Assembly: GCF_001953055.1 (NCBI RefSeq) | Contig: NZ_CP019044.1 | Coordinates: forward strand, 682,001-746,000 | Source: Salaquimonas pukyongi | GTDB lineage: Bacteria > Pseudomonadota > Alphaproteobacteria > Rhizobiales > Rhizobiaceae | DNA length: 64,000 bases | Direction: 5' to 3' | Part shown: in pieces, positions 17,823 through 26,506 of the stretch | Layout: the number at the start of each line of letters is the position of its first letter | Position numbering within the stretch: the stretch's first letter is position 1 | Program-made: the position numbers and the translations under genes | Notes under the pieces: generated by a model | What the model was told of the DNA's origin: nothing | Seen by the model: the letters and a program-made list of their open reading frames with translations, nothing else | Database searches by the model: none

Positions 17823-18261
17823 TTCTTTTCCGCTGCGGTGTTTGTGTGTTGCACTCTGACAGTCTTTTCCCGCCTACTTCAGCACGGCACCGGCAGCAAG
17901 GCCGTTCCACGCCGCTACGTGTCGTATCTGGAGTCTGAACCCTAGGCTGTATCGACATTTAGGATTTTGCCCCTGGCATCGTTGAAAACCCCTTGTGGTG
18001 GGCCACACCACAGCGGATTTTTCGCCTTGCCAGAGACGAAATCCGTCTCGCGCCGCGTCCGAAACCTGAATGTCGATACAGCCTAAAGGCATATCCCGAT
18101 TTTCTTGACGCCTGCCAGGACAAGTGCTTTACGGTGCGCAACCATGAGAGCCACGAATCTGACGGCTTCCGCCAAGCCGTTTGCGTCCGGCCAGCCAAAC
18201 CAGGAATAGCGACTTGAATCCTGACCAAGCGACATCCCGATCTGGCGGCGTTCCGCCTCAC
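17823..18261. other. Intergenic region between MFS gene and glyQ
   Basis: 439 bases with no convincing gene. It holds the divergent promoters and one complete palindromic element (17943-18085). Open frames running across it come from the repeat. A TTG at 18214 with AGGAA upstream is a possible extended glyQ start. Confidence 0.65.
17943..18085. repeat. Mosaic palindromic element, type A, copy 1
   Basis: Terminal inverted repeats of 21 bp, 20 matching, lie at 17943-17963 and 18065-18085. They begin TAGGCTGTATCGACAT. The 143-bp body contains further internal palindromes and a core shared with copies at 39714 and 41098. It encodes no protein, so a MITE- or REP-like element is likely. Confidence 0.85.
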
Positions 18262-19176
18262 ATGCATCCCACGCGCTCTTTTCAGGGGCTCATTCTCACC
18301 CTGCACAGCTACTGGGCCGAATATGGCTGTGCCGTGCTGCAGCCCTACGACATGGAAGTGGGTGCCGGTACGTTTCACCCGGCAACGACACTGCGCTCGC
18401 TTGGCCCCCGGCCGTGGAATGCTGCCTATGTGCAACCTTCACGCCGCCCCACCGATGGACGCTACGGGGAAAACCCCAACCGGCTGCAGCACTATTATCA
18501 GTATCAGGTGCTGTTAAAGCCTTCCCCGCCTGATCTGCAGGAGCTTTATCTCGGTTCGCTGTATGCCATCGGCATCGATCCCAAACTGCACGACATCCGG
18601 TTTGTCGAGGATGACTGGGAAAGCCCGACGCTTGGCGCATGGGGGCTTGGCTGGGAGGTCTGGTGCGATGGCATGGAAGTCTCCCAGTTCACTTATTTCC
18701 AGCAGGTCTGCGGCTTCGAATGTTCGCCGGTTTCCGGTGAACTGACCTATGGCCTTGAGCGGCTGGCCATGTATGTACAGGATGTCGACAACGTCTATGA
18801 CCTGAACTTCAATGGCCGCGAAGGCGACGACAAGGTCACTTATGGCGAAATTTTCCAGCAGACCGAGAGGGAATATTCCCGCTGGAATTTCGATGTCGCC
18901 GACACCGAAACCCTGTTGAGGCATTTCGAGGATTCAGAAGCCGAATGCCGCCGCATTCTGGAACAGGAAGAGATGGATCCGAAAACCGGCAGGAAGATCG
19001 TCATGGCGCATCCTGCCTATGACCAGTGCATCAAGGCTTCCCACGTTTTCAACCTGCTCGATGCGCGCGGCGTCATTTCGGTGACCGAACGCCAGAGTTA
19101 CATCCTGCGGGTACGCACCCTGGCCAAGGCCTGTGGCGAAGCATTTCTCAAGACAGAGGCTGGCGGCGCGCCATAG
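18262..19176 (+). CDS. glyQ: Glycine--tRNA ligase alpha subunit
   Basis: The catalytic subunit of the alpha2beta2 bacterial glycyl-tRNA synthetase. It is almost invariant in bacteria, and all core motifs are visible: [21 protein letters not shown], then [17 protein letters not shown] and [19 protein letters not shown]. Length 304 is normal. ATG at 18262 (MHPTRSF) matches the family start. A TTG at 18214 has a better ribosome site (AGGAA, 7 bases) and would add 16 residues. glyS is not adjacent: three unrelated genes and a duplicated glyS start lie between the two. Confidence 0.96.
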   Translation: MHPTRSFQGLILTLHSYWAEYGCAVLQPYDMEVGAGTFHPATTLRSLGPRPWNAAYVQPSRRPTDGRYGENPNRLQHYYQYQVLLKPSPPDLQELYLGSLYAIGIDPKLHDIRFVEDDWESPTLGAWGLGWEVWCDGMEVSQFTYFQQVCGFECSPVSGELTYGLERLAMYVQDVDNVYDLNFNGREGDDKVTYGEIFQQTEREYSRWNFDVADTETLLRHFEDSEAECRRILEQEEMDPKTGRKIVMAHPAYDQCIKASHVFNLLDARGVISVTERQSYILRVRTLAKACGEAFLKTEAGGAP

Positions 19177-19195
19177 CGGCAACGCCGTGTGCGGG

Positions 19196-19213
19196 AAGTG
19201 ACATCTGTCACTT
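19196..19213. promoter_or_regulatory. Candidate operator upstream of lemA
   Basis: A perfect inverted repeat, AAGTGACA-TC-TGTCACTT, lies 83 bases before lemA, with a third half-like GGTGACAA just after it at 19215-19222. The symmetry suits a dimeric regulator. The protein that binds it is unknown. Confidence 0.5.
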
Positions 19214-19296
19214 CGGTGACAATTTCCCGGCGCTATGCATAATGCCCGCATCAAGTGGGCGGACGACTGCCTGCGGAATTTCTTCGGAGGTAAGTC

Positions 19297-19866
19297 ATGT
19301 CAACCTGGGTCATTCTAGCCATTCTGGTCGCGGTCGGTCTTTATGCCGTTTCCCTTTACAACAAGCTGGTCAAGAGCCGGCAGATGGTGGGCGAGGGCTG
19401 GAGCGGCATTGACGTTCAACTAAAGCGCCGCGCCGACCTGATTCCCAATCTGCTGGAAACGGTGAAGGGATACATGAAACATGAGCGCGAGCTGCTGGAG
19501 GAAGTCACCAGGTTGCGCGCAAAGGCGGTGGGTGCGTCCAATGCCGCGCCCCATCAGCGTGCCACCATTGAAGGGGCGCTTTCCGGCGCCCTTGGAAGGC
19601 TGATGGCGGTTGCCGAAAATTATCCTGATCTCAAGGCCAATGAAAATTTCAAGGAGTTTCAGGACGCCCTGGAAGAGACCGAGAATGAAATTTCGCTTTC
19701 CCGCCGGTACTATAACGGTGCGGTGCGCAATCTGAACGTTTCTGTCGAATCCTTCCCCTCGAACCTTGTCGCCAGCCAGTTCGGCTTTCAGCAGGCCGAA
19801 TATTTCGAGGTTGAGGACGATGCCGACCGCGCCGTTCCCAAAGTGACCTTCGACGACCAGTCCTGA
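19297..19866 (+). CDS. lemA: LemA family protein
   Basis: 189 residues: an N-terminal membrane helix (residues 2-20) followed by the LemA helical bundle, with YNKLVKSRQMVGEGWSGIDVQLKRRADLIPNL, the family hallmark. LemA proteins are membrane-anchored with the bundle outside or in the periplasm. Function is poorly defined. GGAGGTAAG stands 4-5 bases before ATG. The next gene, a DUF2207 protein, begins 9 bases after the stop. This pair is a common unit, so the two products probably act together in the envelope. Confidence 0.93.
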   Translation: MSTWVILAILVAVGLYAVSLYNKLVKSRQMVGEGWSGIDVQLKRRADLIPNLLETVKGYMKHERELLEEVTRLRAKAVGASNAAPHQRATIEGALSGALGRLMAVAENYPDLKANENFKEFQDALEETENEISLSRRYYNGAVRNLNVSVESFPSNLVASQFGFQQAEYFEVEDDADRAVPKVTFDDQS

Positions 19867-19875
19867 TTAACTTCC

Positions 19876-21831
19876 ATGTTGGCGAACAAACGATCCTCAA
19901 ACGTGCTGCTGGCGGTTTTCGGTTTCGCCGTTGCCATGCTTTCCGTGTTCGCCCAGGCGCACGCCCAGGAACGGATACTGAGCTTTCACAGCGACATCGA
20001 AATCCGTGAAGATACCTCCTTTGCCGTCGCCGAAACCATAAAGGTTCGGGTGGAGGGAAATCGGATCAAGCGGGGCATTTACAGGGATTTTCTGCGCGTC
20101 TTTGAAGATGCGTCAGGACGGGAGAAACAGGTCGGCTTCAGCGTTCTTTCCGTCACCCGCAATGGCAGCGCCGAACCCTATGCGGTCGAGATCAAGCCGC
20201 GCCATGCCCGCATTCTCATTGGCGACAAGGATGTGTTTCTTCCCCACGGCGTACATACCTACAAGATCCGCTATACGACGGACCGCCAGTTGCGCCGTTT
20301 CGACAGCCATGACGAGATTTTCTGGAACGTTACCGGAACCGAATGGGCATTTGCCATCGACACGGCGAGCGCAACGATAACCCTGCCGGGCAATGCCATT
20401 GCTGAGGATGTTGTCTACTTCACCGGCCGCCACGGCAGCACGCAAAAGGCAGCGCGGGCGACATTGGAACAGGGCGGGCATGTTGTCAGCTTTGAGACAA
20501 CGCAGCCGCTGCAAAGCCGGGAAGGTCTGACGGTCGGCGTCAAATTCGCCAAGGGACATGTGGCGGCGCCGACAGGCAGCCAGGAGATAAATTGGTTCTG
20601 GTCGGACTATGGCGGCGAAGTCATTTCGGTTGCCGGCTTCTTCGCCGTGCTTTCCTATCTTTTGTGGGCCTGGAACCGGATTGGCCGCGATCCGCCACAG
20701 GAAGTGGTCATACCGCGCTGGCAACCGCCGAAGGATGTGTCGCCCGCCCTTGCAAACTACATCCACAACCGTGGCCTGCGCGGAAAGGGGTTCGATGCCG
20801 TTGCAGCCGCCGCCATCAATCTTGCCGTCAAGGGGGCTTTGGACCTGACCAAGAAGGGCAAGACCATGACAATGCGGGCAATCGGCTCCGCCGCTGGCGG
20901 CCCCCTGCCGGTCGGCGAACAGGTTGTGCTGGAAAAGGTTGCCGCCCGCAAAAACGGACTTTCGATCAACAAGGCCAATGGCAAGGCGATCAAATCCCTG
21001 GCGGACAGGTTTTCCTCGGCCATGGATGGTGAGCACCGCAACGTGTTTTATCATGCCAATACCGGCTATGTGCTCGGCGGCATTGCCCTGACCATTCTCG
21101 TTTTGGTGGCGCTGTTTGTCTTCGGCAATATCGCGGCGGCAAACCTTCTGCCCGTCATGCCGATTGCCGGTGTCGGCATCATGCTGACCTTCATCCTCAT
21201 CCGCTCTGCACAGTCCATGAAAAGGGGCTTAAGCGGCAAGATCGGCTTTATCTTCACGATATTCTTCGCCGGCTTGTTTCTCGCCAATGCCGGGGTGGTT
21301 TTCGGCGACCTGCTGACGGGGCTGTTGGGCCGTCCGCTGCTGATCGGAGCGCTGGCCTCGCTATTGGCCGTCAATGTGCTGTTCTTCTTTCTCATGGGCG
21401 CACCCACGCAATTGGGGGCAAAGCGTTCGGCGGAGATCGAAGGCCTGAAGCTCTATCTTTCGGTGGCTGAAGAAGAGCGCTTGAACATGCTCGGTTCCCC
21501 GGACATGTCCCCCCAGCATTATGAAACGCTGTTGCCTTATGCCGTTGCGCTGGGTGTGGAAAAACCCTGGTCTCAGGCCTTTCAAAGCTGGCTGGCAACG
21601 GCAGTTGCCGCCGGCGCGGCAGCCGCTGCCGGTTATCACGGCCCCAGGTGGTATCACGGTGATGATTTTGACAGCGGATCGATCGGCGAGACCATGGGCA
21701 ACCTGGCCGATGGCATTTCCAAATCGATGACAGCTTCACTGCCCGCTCCCAAATCGTCCTCCTCCGGATTCTCCGGTGGCGGCGGGTTTTCCGGCGGTGG
21801 TGGTGGCGGCGGCGGTGGTGGTGGCTGGTAA
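19876..21831 (+). CDS. DUF2207 family membrane protein
   Basis: 651 residues with a signal peptide that ends AQAHAQ (about residue 31). A beta-rich extracytoplasmic DUF2207 domain follows (residues 32-240, ERILSFHSDIEIRED...), then a membrane helix near 255 and a cytoplasmic region. A cluster of helices lies at about 395-510, and the tail is glycine/serine-rich, ending in a long run of glycines and GGW. That tail resembles the ends of LemA partner proteins. Coupled to lemA. The biochemical role is unknown. Confidence 0.9.
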   Translation: MLANKRSSNVLLAVFGFAVAMLSVFAQAHAQERILSFHSDIEIREDTSFAVAETIKVRVEGNRIKRGIYRDFLRVFEDASGREKQVGFSVLSVTRNGSAEPYAVEIKPRHARILIGDKDVFLPHGVHTYKIRYTTDRQLRRFDSHDEIFWNVTGTEWAFAIDTASATITLPGNAIAEDVVYFTGRHGSTQKAARATLEQGGHVVSFETTQPLQSREGLTVGVKFAKGHVAAPTGSQEINWFWSDYGGEVISVAGFFAVLSYLLWAWNRIGRDPPQEVVIPRWQPPKDVSPALANYIHNRGLRGKGFDAVAAAAINLAVKGALDLTKKGKTMTMRAIGSAAGGPLPVGEQVVLEKVAARKNGLSINKANGKAIKSLADRFSSAMDGEHRNVFYHANTGYVLGGIALTILVLVALFVFGNIAAANLLPVMPIAGVGIMLTFILIRSAQSMKRGLSGKIGFIFTIFFAGLFLANAGVVFGDLLTGLLGRPLLIGALASLLAVNVLFFFLMGAPTQLGAKRSAEIEGLKLYLSVAEEERLNMLGSPDMSPQHYETLLPYAVALGVEKPWSQAFQSWLATAVAAGAAAAAGYHGPRWYHGDDFDSGSIGETMGNLADGISKSMTASLPAPKSSSSGFSGGGGFSGGGGGGGGGGGW

Positions 21832-21952
21832 CGCTGATGGTGCCGGCTCGATGAGTTGTGATCGCTGGGCAAGTGACAGACTGCCGGCTGTGTGCAATTG
21901 CTGGAACAGTGTTTTGCATTTGCGGGACAGAATATGACAGGGAGGCATGTTC

Positions 21953-22834
21953 ATGAAGGGTGAAGTGGCGGCCAGGGCGCCGATCCGTATCGAGGTGGAA
22001 AAGGGCAAAACCTATTGGTGGTGCGCCTGTGGCCGTTCGTCCAGCCAGCCCTTTTGCGACGGTTCCCACAAGGGCAGCGAGTTTTCGCCGGTTGCATGGG
22101 AGGCAAAGGCTGATGACGAACAATGGTTCTGCGCCTGCAAGCAGACGGACAACCGCCCGTTCTGCGACGGTACCCACAATACGCTTGGCGGCGATGTTGG
22201 AACACAGGACGAGGCGCCGGTTATCGAACAGCGCGAAAACGGGCCGCTGGTCATCAAGCATCTGTCGAATTTCGTCGATCACGAGGGCAACGAGATCGAA
22301 ACAAAACCGGTCATGGCACTGTGCCGTTGCGGCCAATCCAAAAACAAGCCGTTCTGTGACGGGTCCCACAAGGAAGCCGGTTTTTCCTCGGCCAATGAAA
22401 CGGAAAATCCCGCCGGGCGGGTCTTTTCCTACGAAGGCAGCAAGGTCACGGTCTACTTCAACAAACTGCTTTGTTCCCATGCTGCCGAGTGCGGGCGTCA
22501 TGCGCCGGCTATCTTCAATGTAGAGCAAAAGCCCTGGGTGCAACCGGATGAAGGTTCGGTTGCTTCCGTTGAGGAGGTCATTCATGCTTGCCCGTCCGGG
22601 GCGTTGACCTATTCAGAACCCGGCGGCAAAGCCCGGCATCTGGTGGGAGACGAAGTCAGAATCCGCGTTGAACGGCACGGCCCCTATCAGGTGCGCAATG
22701 TAAAAATCGACGGCGCGCAATTTGCCGAAAGCGCCACGGAAGAAAAATTTGTCCTCTGCCGCTGCGGCCTGTCTAAAAACAAGCCGTTTTGCGACGGCAC
22801 CCATCTTGACGAAGAGTGGCGTGACGGCAGTTGA
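21953..22834 (+). CDS. Multi-CDGSH iron-sulfur protein with ferredoxin-like domain
   Basis: From ATG at 21953 (GGGAGG 7 bases upstream, better placed than for ATG 21947), 293 residues. Four complete CDGSH motifs, each with three Cys and one His: C24/C26/C35/H39, C60/C62/C71/H75, C124/C126/C135/H139 and C269/C271/C280/H284. Each should hold a 2Fe-2S cluster. Between the third and fourth lies a Fer4_19-like domain (residues about 160-222) with C174, C180 and C213 before Pro, expected to bind a 3Fe-4S or 4Fe-4S cluster. The first two resemble a CISD3-type tandem. Likely a soluble electron or cluster carrier. The arrangement with four CDGSH units plus ferredoxin in one chain is unusual to me. Partner unknown. 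Confidence 0.88.
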   Translation: MKGEVAARAPIRIEVEKGKTYWWCACGRSSSQPFCDGSHKGSEFSPVAWEAKADDEQWFCACKQTDNRPFCDGTHNTLGGDVGTQDEAPVIEQRENGPLVIKHLSNFVDHEGNEIETKPVMALCRCGQSKNKPFCDGSHKEAGFSSANETENPAGRVFSYEGSKVTVYFNKLLCSHAAECGRHAPAIFNVEQKPWVQPDEGSVASVEEVIHACPSGALTYSEPGGKARHLVGDEVRIRVERHGPYQVRNVKIDGAQFAESATEEKFVLCRCGLSKNKPFCDGTHLDEEWRDGS

Positions 22835-22950
22835 TGCGCGGATGATGACCGTCGGCTCATGCGCTGGCATTGTGTAAAGTTAATCGTGACATCGCAGCGC
22901 GCTCTTGCTAACGCAGGCGCGACGTCAATTCCTGCCTGCAAAGCACCCAA

Positions 22951-23067
22951 ATGCCAGATCTTCTGCTTGAACTGTTCTCCGATGAAACCTCAGTCCGCCC
23001 GCGCCGCCCGCAGGCGCAAGCCAAAGACGCGCATGACGATAAAAAGCATGCGGGGAGGGTGAAGTAA
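22951..23067 (+). CDS. 38-codon ORF duplicating the glyS start
   Basis: It begins [12 protein letters not shown], while GlyS begins [12 protein letters not shown], with different synonymous codons, so the copy is not recent. The rest (to ...HAGRVK) is charged and keeps only weak likeness to GlyS residues 13-24. The stop TAA at 23065-23067 overlaps the glyS ATG by one base (TAATG), the layout of coupled translation. No strong ribosome site precedes it. The GGGGAGGGTGA inside its end serves glyS. It may be a leader peptide or a decaying partial duplication. Confidence 0.5.
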   Translation: MPDLLLELFSDETSVRPRRPQAQAKDAHDDKKHAGRVK

Positions 23068-25463
23068 TGCCCGATCTTCTGCTCGAATTGTTCAGCGAAG
23101 AGGTGCCTGCCCGCATGCAGCGGAAAGCCGCCGGTGATCTGAAAAAGCTGGTCACCGATGCACTGGTCGATGCAGGGCTGACTTATGAGGGGGCGAAGGA
23201 ATACTGGACACCGCGCCGTCTGGCGCTGGATGTGCGCGGCGTCTCAGCCCGCTCAGCCGATATTCGCGAGGAACGCAAGGGACCGCGCACCGATGCGCCG
23301 GAAAAGGCAATTGCCGGTTTTCTGCGTGGTGCCGGACTGGAAAGCATCGATCAGGCCGAGGTCAAATCCGACCCCAGGAAGGGCGATTTTTACGTCGCGG
23401 CGATCGAAAAGCCGGGCAGGGATGCACAGGACATCATCGCCGATGCGATGCCCGCCATCATCCGTGACTTTCCCTGGCCGAAATCCATGCGCTGGGGAAA
23501 GGCAAGCAGGGAGCCCGGCTCGCTCAAATGGGTGCGCCCGCTGCATTCGATCCTGTGCACCTTTGGGCCGGAAACCGAGGAGCCGGAGGTTATCGACTTC
23601 GAGGTTTCGGGCATTGCCGCCGGAAACGAAACCCGCGGCCATCGCTTTCTTTCGCCTGATACCATCACCGTAAAGCGGTTCGAGGACTATGTATCGAAGC
23701 TTGAAAAGGCGCATGTCATTCTCGATGCCGAACGGCGCAAGGAAATCATTTTACAGGATGCCAGGAACCTCGCCTTCGCCCAGGGCTATGAACTGGTGGA
23801 GGACAATAGCCTGCTGGAAGAAGTCGCCAATCTGGTTGAATGGCCGACCGTTCTGATGGGCGAATTCGACGAGGCGTTTCTCGACATTCCGCCGGAAGTC
23901 GTTCAACTGACCATCCGCGAAAACCAGAAGTGTTTCGTGATGAAAACCCCTCATCCCGAGCCCGTCGAAAAAGAGGGGGCGGGTAACGCGGATGATAAGA
24001 AAGCCCCGCCCCTTCGACGGGCTCAGGATGAAGCCTCCCTTGCCCCCCGCTTCCTGCTGGTTTCCAACATCATTCCTTCCGACGGTGGCGCGGAGGTGGC
24101 GCGCGGCAATGGCAAGGTGGTTGCGGCCAGACTGGCCGATGCGCGTTTCTTCTGGGAGGCCGATCTTCAGAGAACGGCGAAGAAGGACGGGTTTGATGAA
24201 TGGGTAAAGGCACTCGACAACGTCACCTTCCACGCCAGGCTCGGTTCCCAGGGTTACAGAAAAGAGCGAATAGTGTGCCTCGCAGAGGGTTTAGCCCGGC
24301 ATTTTGGATATGACGTGCAGAACGCCAAACGCGCAGCCGAACTTTCTAAAGCCGATCTGCAATCGGCGATGGTATTCGAATTTCCCGAAGTGCAGGGCAA
24401 GATGGGCCGCCGTTATGCCGAGCGGGCCGGCGAGGATGCCTCCGTCGCCCTGGCAATCGAGGAACACTACAAGCCGCTTGGCCCCACCGATGATGTGCCG
24501 ACCGATCCGGTTTCGGTGACCGTAGCATTGGCCGACAAAATTGATCTGCTTGTCTGTTTTTGGTGGATGGATGAAAAGCCTACAGGATCAAAAGACCCTT
24601 ATGCTTTAAGAAGGGCAGCGTTGGGCGTCATCAGATTGATCCTCCACAATGGGCTCAGGATTCCACTGAGGGGAGTGTTCATTGATCACGAGAACTACGT
24701 GATGGCTTCCGCCTTCTTTCAAAAAGTCGCTGATAGGGATGAGTTGCTAAAGCAAATCGAAAGCAGAGGATTTCAAGAGAAAGATCTAGATCGAATTCGA
24801 GAAGCTTATCCGCTAAATGTACAGTCAACTCCTATTGGTTTTGGAACAGAACACGAGAGCATCAACGACCTCCTCTCCTTCTTCCATGACCGGCTCAAGG
24901 TGTTCCTGAAAGACGAGGGCGTGCGCCATGATGTGATCGATGCAGTGCTGGCGGATGGCAACAAAGCCGCCGAAGAGGCGGCCGGCGCGGACGCGCCGCG
25001 CCCGCGCAGCGGTGGCGAAGCCACTCGCGTTAGCGCTAACAACGACGACCTGCTGATCGTCACGCTCAAGGCCCGCGCTCTGCAAAAGCTCGTTGAAACC
25101 GACGATGGCGAAAACCTGATCCAGGGCTACAAGCGTGCCGCCAACATTCTGGCCGCGGAGGAAAAGAAGGGCACGAAGATCGCTGAAACCGTCAATTCCG
25201 AACGGTTCGAGACCGACGAGGAACGCGCCCTGTTGGAGACGCTGGAAGATGTCGAGATGCTCGCAACCAATGCCATCGAAGCGGAGAATTTCGAGGAGGC
25301 GATGAGCCGGCTGGCCAGCCTTCGCGCGCCCATCGATGCCTTTTTTGAAACCGTGCACGTCAATGCCGAGGACGAGGCCATCCGCGCCAACCGGCTGGCC
25401 CTGCTTGCCCGCATCCGCGCCGCAACGGCTACCGTTGCCGATCTCAGCCGGATCGGCGGGTAA
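23067..25463 (+). CDS. glyS: Glycine--tRNA ligase beta subunit, with insertions
   Basis: The beta subunit binds tRNA-Gly and completes the synthetase with GlyQ. Typical blocks are present: the N-terminal [32 protein letters not shown], the HD-like [11 protein letters not shown] region, RRAALGVIR, and the C-terminal anticodon-binding helices. At 798 residues it appears longer than most relatives. Three stretches explain the excess. Residues about 295-322 are encoded by a palindromic insertion (23951-24031). About 640-658 are encoded by a second palindrome-rich stretch (24984-25040). Residues about 492-598 come from a low-GC tract holding a segment, near 535-590, that I do not recognise from the family. 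The frame stays open throughout, so the gene is probably functional. It starts in a TAATG overlap with a short ORF. Confidence 0.95.
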   Translation: MPDLLLELFSEEVPARMQRKAAGDLKKLVTDALVDAGLTYEGAKEYWTPRRLALDVRGVSARSADIREERKGPRTDAPEKAIAGFLRGAGLESIDQAEVKSDPRKGDFYVAAIEKPGRDAQDIIADAMPAIIRDFPWPKSMRWGKASREPGSLKWVRPLHSILCTFGPETEEPEVIDFEVSGIAAGNETRGHRFLSPDTITVKRFEDYVSKLEKAHVILDAERRKEIILQDARNLAFAQGYELVEDNSLLEEVANLVEWPTVLMGEFDEAFLDIPPEVVQLTIRENQKCFVMKTPHPEPVEKEGAGNADDKKAPPLRRAQDEASLAPRFLLVSNIIPSDGGAEVARGNGKVVAARLADARFFWEADLQRTAKKDGFDEWVKALDNVTFHARLGSQGYRKERIVCLAEGLARHFGYDVQNAKRAAELSKADLQSAMVFEFPEVQGKMGRRYAERAGEDASVALAIEEHYKPLGPTDDVPTDPVSVTVALADKIDLLVCFWWMDEKPTGSKDPYALRRAALGVIRLILHNGLRIPLRGVFIDHENYVMASAFFQKVADRDELLKQIESRGFQEKDLDRIREAYPLNVQSTPIGFGTEHESINDLLSFFHDRLKVFLKDEGVRHDVIDAVLADGNKAAEEAAGADAPRPRSGGEATRVSANNDDLLIVTLKARALQKLVETDDGENLIQGYKRAANILAAEEKKGTKIAETVNSERFETDEERALLETLEDVEMLATNAIEAENFEEAMSRLASLRAPIDAFFETVHVNAEDEAIRANRLALLARIRAATATVADLSRIGG
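23951..24031. repeat. In-frame palindromic insertion inside glyS
   Basis: Arms of 19 bases at 23951-23969 and 24013-24031 pair at 18 positions (TCATCCCGAGCCCGTCGAA and its complement). The same arm sequence is a frequent intergenic repeat in alphaproteobacteria. Here it is translated as part of GlyS between the QKCFV and RFLLVSNI segments, which normally lie close together. It is comparable in concept to the Rickettsia palindromic elements that insert in genes. Confidence 0.8.
24541..24860 (+). other. Low-GC tract inside glyS
   Basis: Hand counts give 24 GC of 60 in 24721-24780 and 23 of 60 in 24781-24840, against 40 of 60 in 24421-24480. Codon use changes too (CTA, AGA, ATT, ACT, GGT). The tract covers conserved GlyS sequence plus a segment of about 55 residues that looks extra. 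A recombined piece from a lower-GC donor is a reasonable reading. Confidence 0.7.
24984..25040. repeat. Second palindrome-rich insertion in glyS
   Basis: Three small palindromes in a row: GGCGC/GCGCC (24984-24988, 24993-24997), GTGGC-GAA-GCCAC (25012-25024) and the perfect 12-mer GTTAGCGCTAAC (25029-25040). It is translated as the low-complexity stretch around [15 protein letters not shown], in a place where family members are usually short. Confidence 0.6.
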
Positions 25464-25472
25464 AACCAATGA

Positions 25473-25557
25473 TAGTCACCCTCGGGCTTGTCCCGAGGGC
25501 TCAGCTCTGCAAGTTTGCTTGCATTCTGGATCCTCGGCTCAAGGCCGAGGATGACTA
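25473..25557. repeat. Intergenic palindromic repeat between glyS and ytoQ
   Basis: An 85-bp element bounded by TAGTCA and TGACTA. It holds two hairpins, CCCTCGGG..CCCGAGGG (25479-25499) and CCTCGG..CCGAGG (25532-25550), and a small central one in GCAAGTTTGCTTGC. Similar 'CCTCGGG' intergenic repeats are common in alphaproteobacterial genomes. It could also act as a weak terminator for glyS. Confidence 0.8.
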
Positions 25558-25573
25558 AAAACGAGGATCAATC

Positions 25574-26059
25574 ATGAAAACCTGGAACCTCTATCTTTCC
25601 GGCGAAATTCACACCAACTGGCGCGAAGAAATCGCTGCCGGTTGCAGGAAGGCCGGCCTGCCGGTTGAAATCACCGCGCCGGTTACCCATCACGAGGCGT
25701 CGGATGATTGTGGCGTCGCCATCCTCGGTGCGGAGGACAACAAGTTCTGGCACGACCACAAGGGCGCGCAGATGAACGCCATCAGAACCCGCACCCTGAT
25801 CGCCGATGCCGATGTGGTCGTCGTGCGTTTCGGTGAGAAATACAAGCAGTGGAATGCAGCCTTCGATGCCGGCTATGCCGCCGCGCTCGGCAAGCCGTTT
25901 ATCGTCGTTCATCAGGACGAGCATGCCCATGCGCTGAAGGAAGTCGATGCCGCTGCGCTTGCCGTCGCCAAAACGTCGGAGCAGGTGGTTGAAATCCTGC
26001 GCTATGTCATCAAGGGTGAACTGGCCGGCTACACAGATGGTGCCAAGGCTGCCGAATAG
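25574..26059 (+). CDS. YtoQ family protein
   Basis: 161 residues starting MKTWNLYLSGEIHTNWREEI, the characteristic opening of YtoQ, a relative of nucleoside 2-deoxyribosyltransferases. SGEIH and the later DADVVVVRFGEKYKQWNAAFDAGYAAALGKP fit that Rossmann-like fold. The enzymatic activity of YtoQ proteins is not established. The start is supported by GAGGATCA upstream. It stands between a palindromic repeat and a convergent membrane protein gene. Confidence 0.87.
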   Translation: MKTWNLYLSGEIHTNWREEIAAGCRKAGLPVEITAPVTHHEASDDCGVAILGAEDNKFWHDHKGAQMNAIRTRTLIADADVVVVRFGEKYKQWNAAFDAGYAAALGKPFIVVHQDEHAHALKEVDAAALAVAKTSEQVVEILRYVIKGELAGYTDGAKAAE

Positions 26060-26063
26060 GGTC

Positions 26064-26480
26064 TCAGTTGAAGGCAGCCACGGCCAACATCACGATTCCG
26101 ATCAGGCAGAAGCTGCCGATCCAGTGCAACATGGGCACATAGGAGGGCGGGCCGCCGCTGCGCGCCCAGCCCGGCGCCATGACGTTCAAAAAGAAGATGA
26201 TTGCCGTCAGCACCACCGCCAGAACGATCTTGGCGTTGAAGGCAAAGCCTTCCACCCAAATTCCGTAGCGCCATACCATCAGCAGCAGGCCGGTGATCCA
26301 CAACACCGTGATTGCTCCCAACGCCGTCAGACGAAAGAGCTTGCGAAGCATGTTGGTATAGCCGGGGGCGGCAAGGTCGTGCGGGCCTGCCGAAAGCGCC
26401 AGATAGATGTTGCCGAGGCTTGCCGCCGCCCCGAAGAGGAGGGCCAGAAGATGCAGCATTTTCAGGATTATGAATATCAT
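26064..26480 (-). CDS. Four-helix membrane protein of unknown function
   Basis: 138 residues with four hydrophobic segments (about 3-24, 48-70, 82-102, 115-136) and short loops. The first helix carries a histidine (LKMLHLLALLFG). The design resembles CopD-like or DUF2269-like integral membrane proteins, but I cannot assign it. It lies 26 bases after purD on the same strand, so it may be co-transcribed with it. Confidence 0.7.
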   Translation of the reverse strand: MIFIILKMLHLLALLFGAAASLGNIYLALSAGPHDLAAPGYTNMLRKLFRLTALGAITVLWITGLLLMVWRYGIWVEGFAFNAKIVLAVVLTAIIFFLNVMAPGWARSGGPPSYVPMLHWIGSFCLIGIVMLAVAAFN

Positions 26481-26506
26481 CCTTGCCTCCCGTCAAACGC
26501 GCCGTG

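Noticed and set aside
17943-18085. Insertion sequence
   Set aside because: It has terminal inverted repeats but only 143 bp and no transposase. A MITE- or REP-like element fits better.
22859-23062. 67-codon ORF in another frame before glyS
   Set aside because: Overlaps the glyS-like leader ORF, no recognisable content and no ribosome site.
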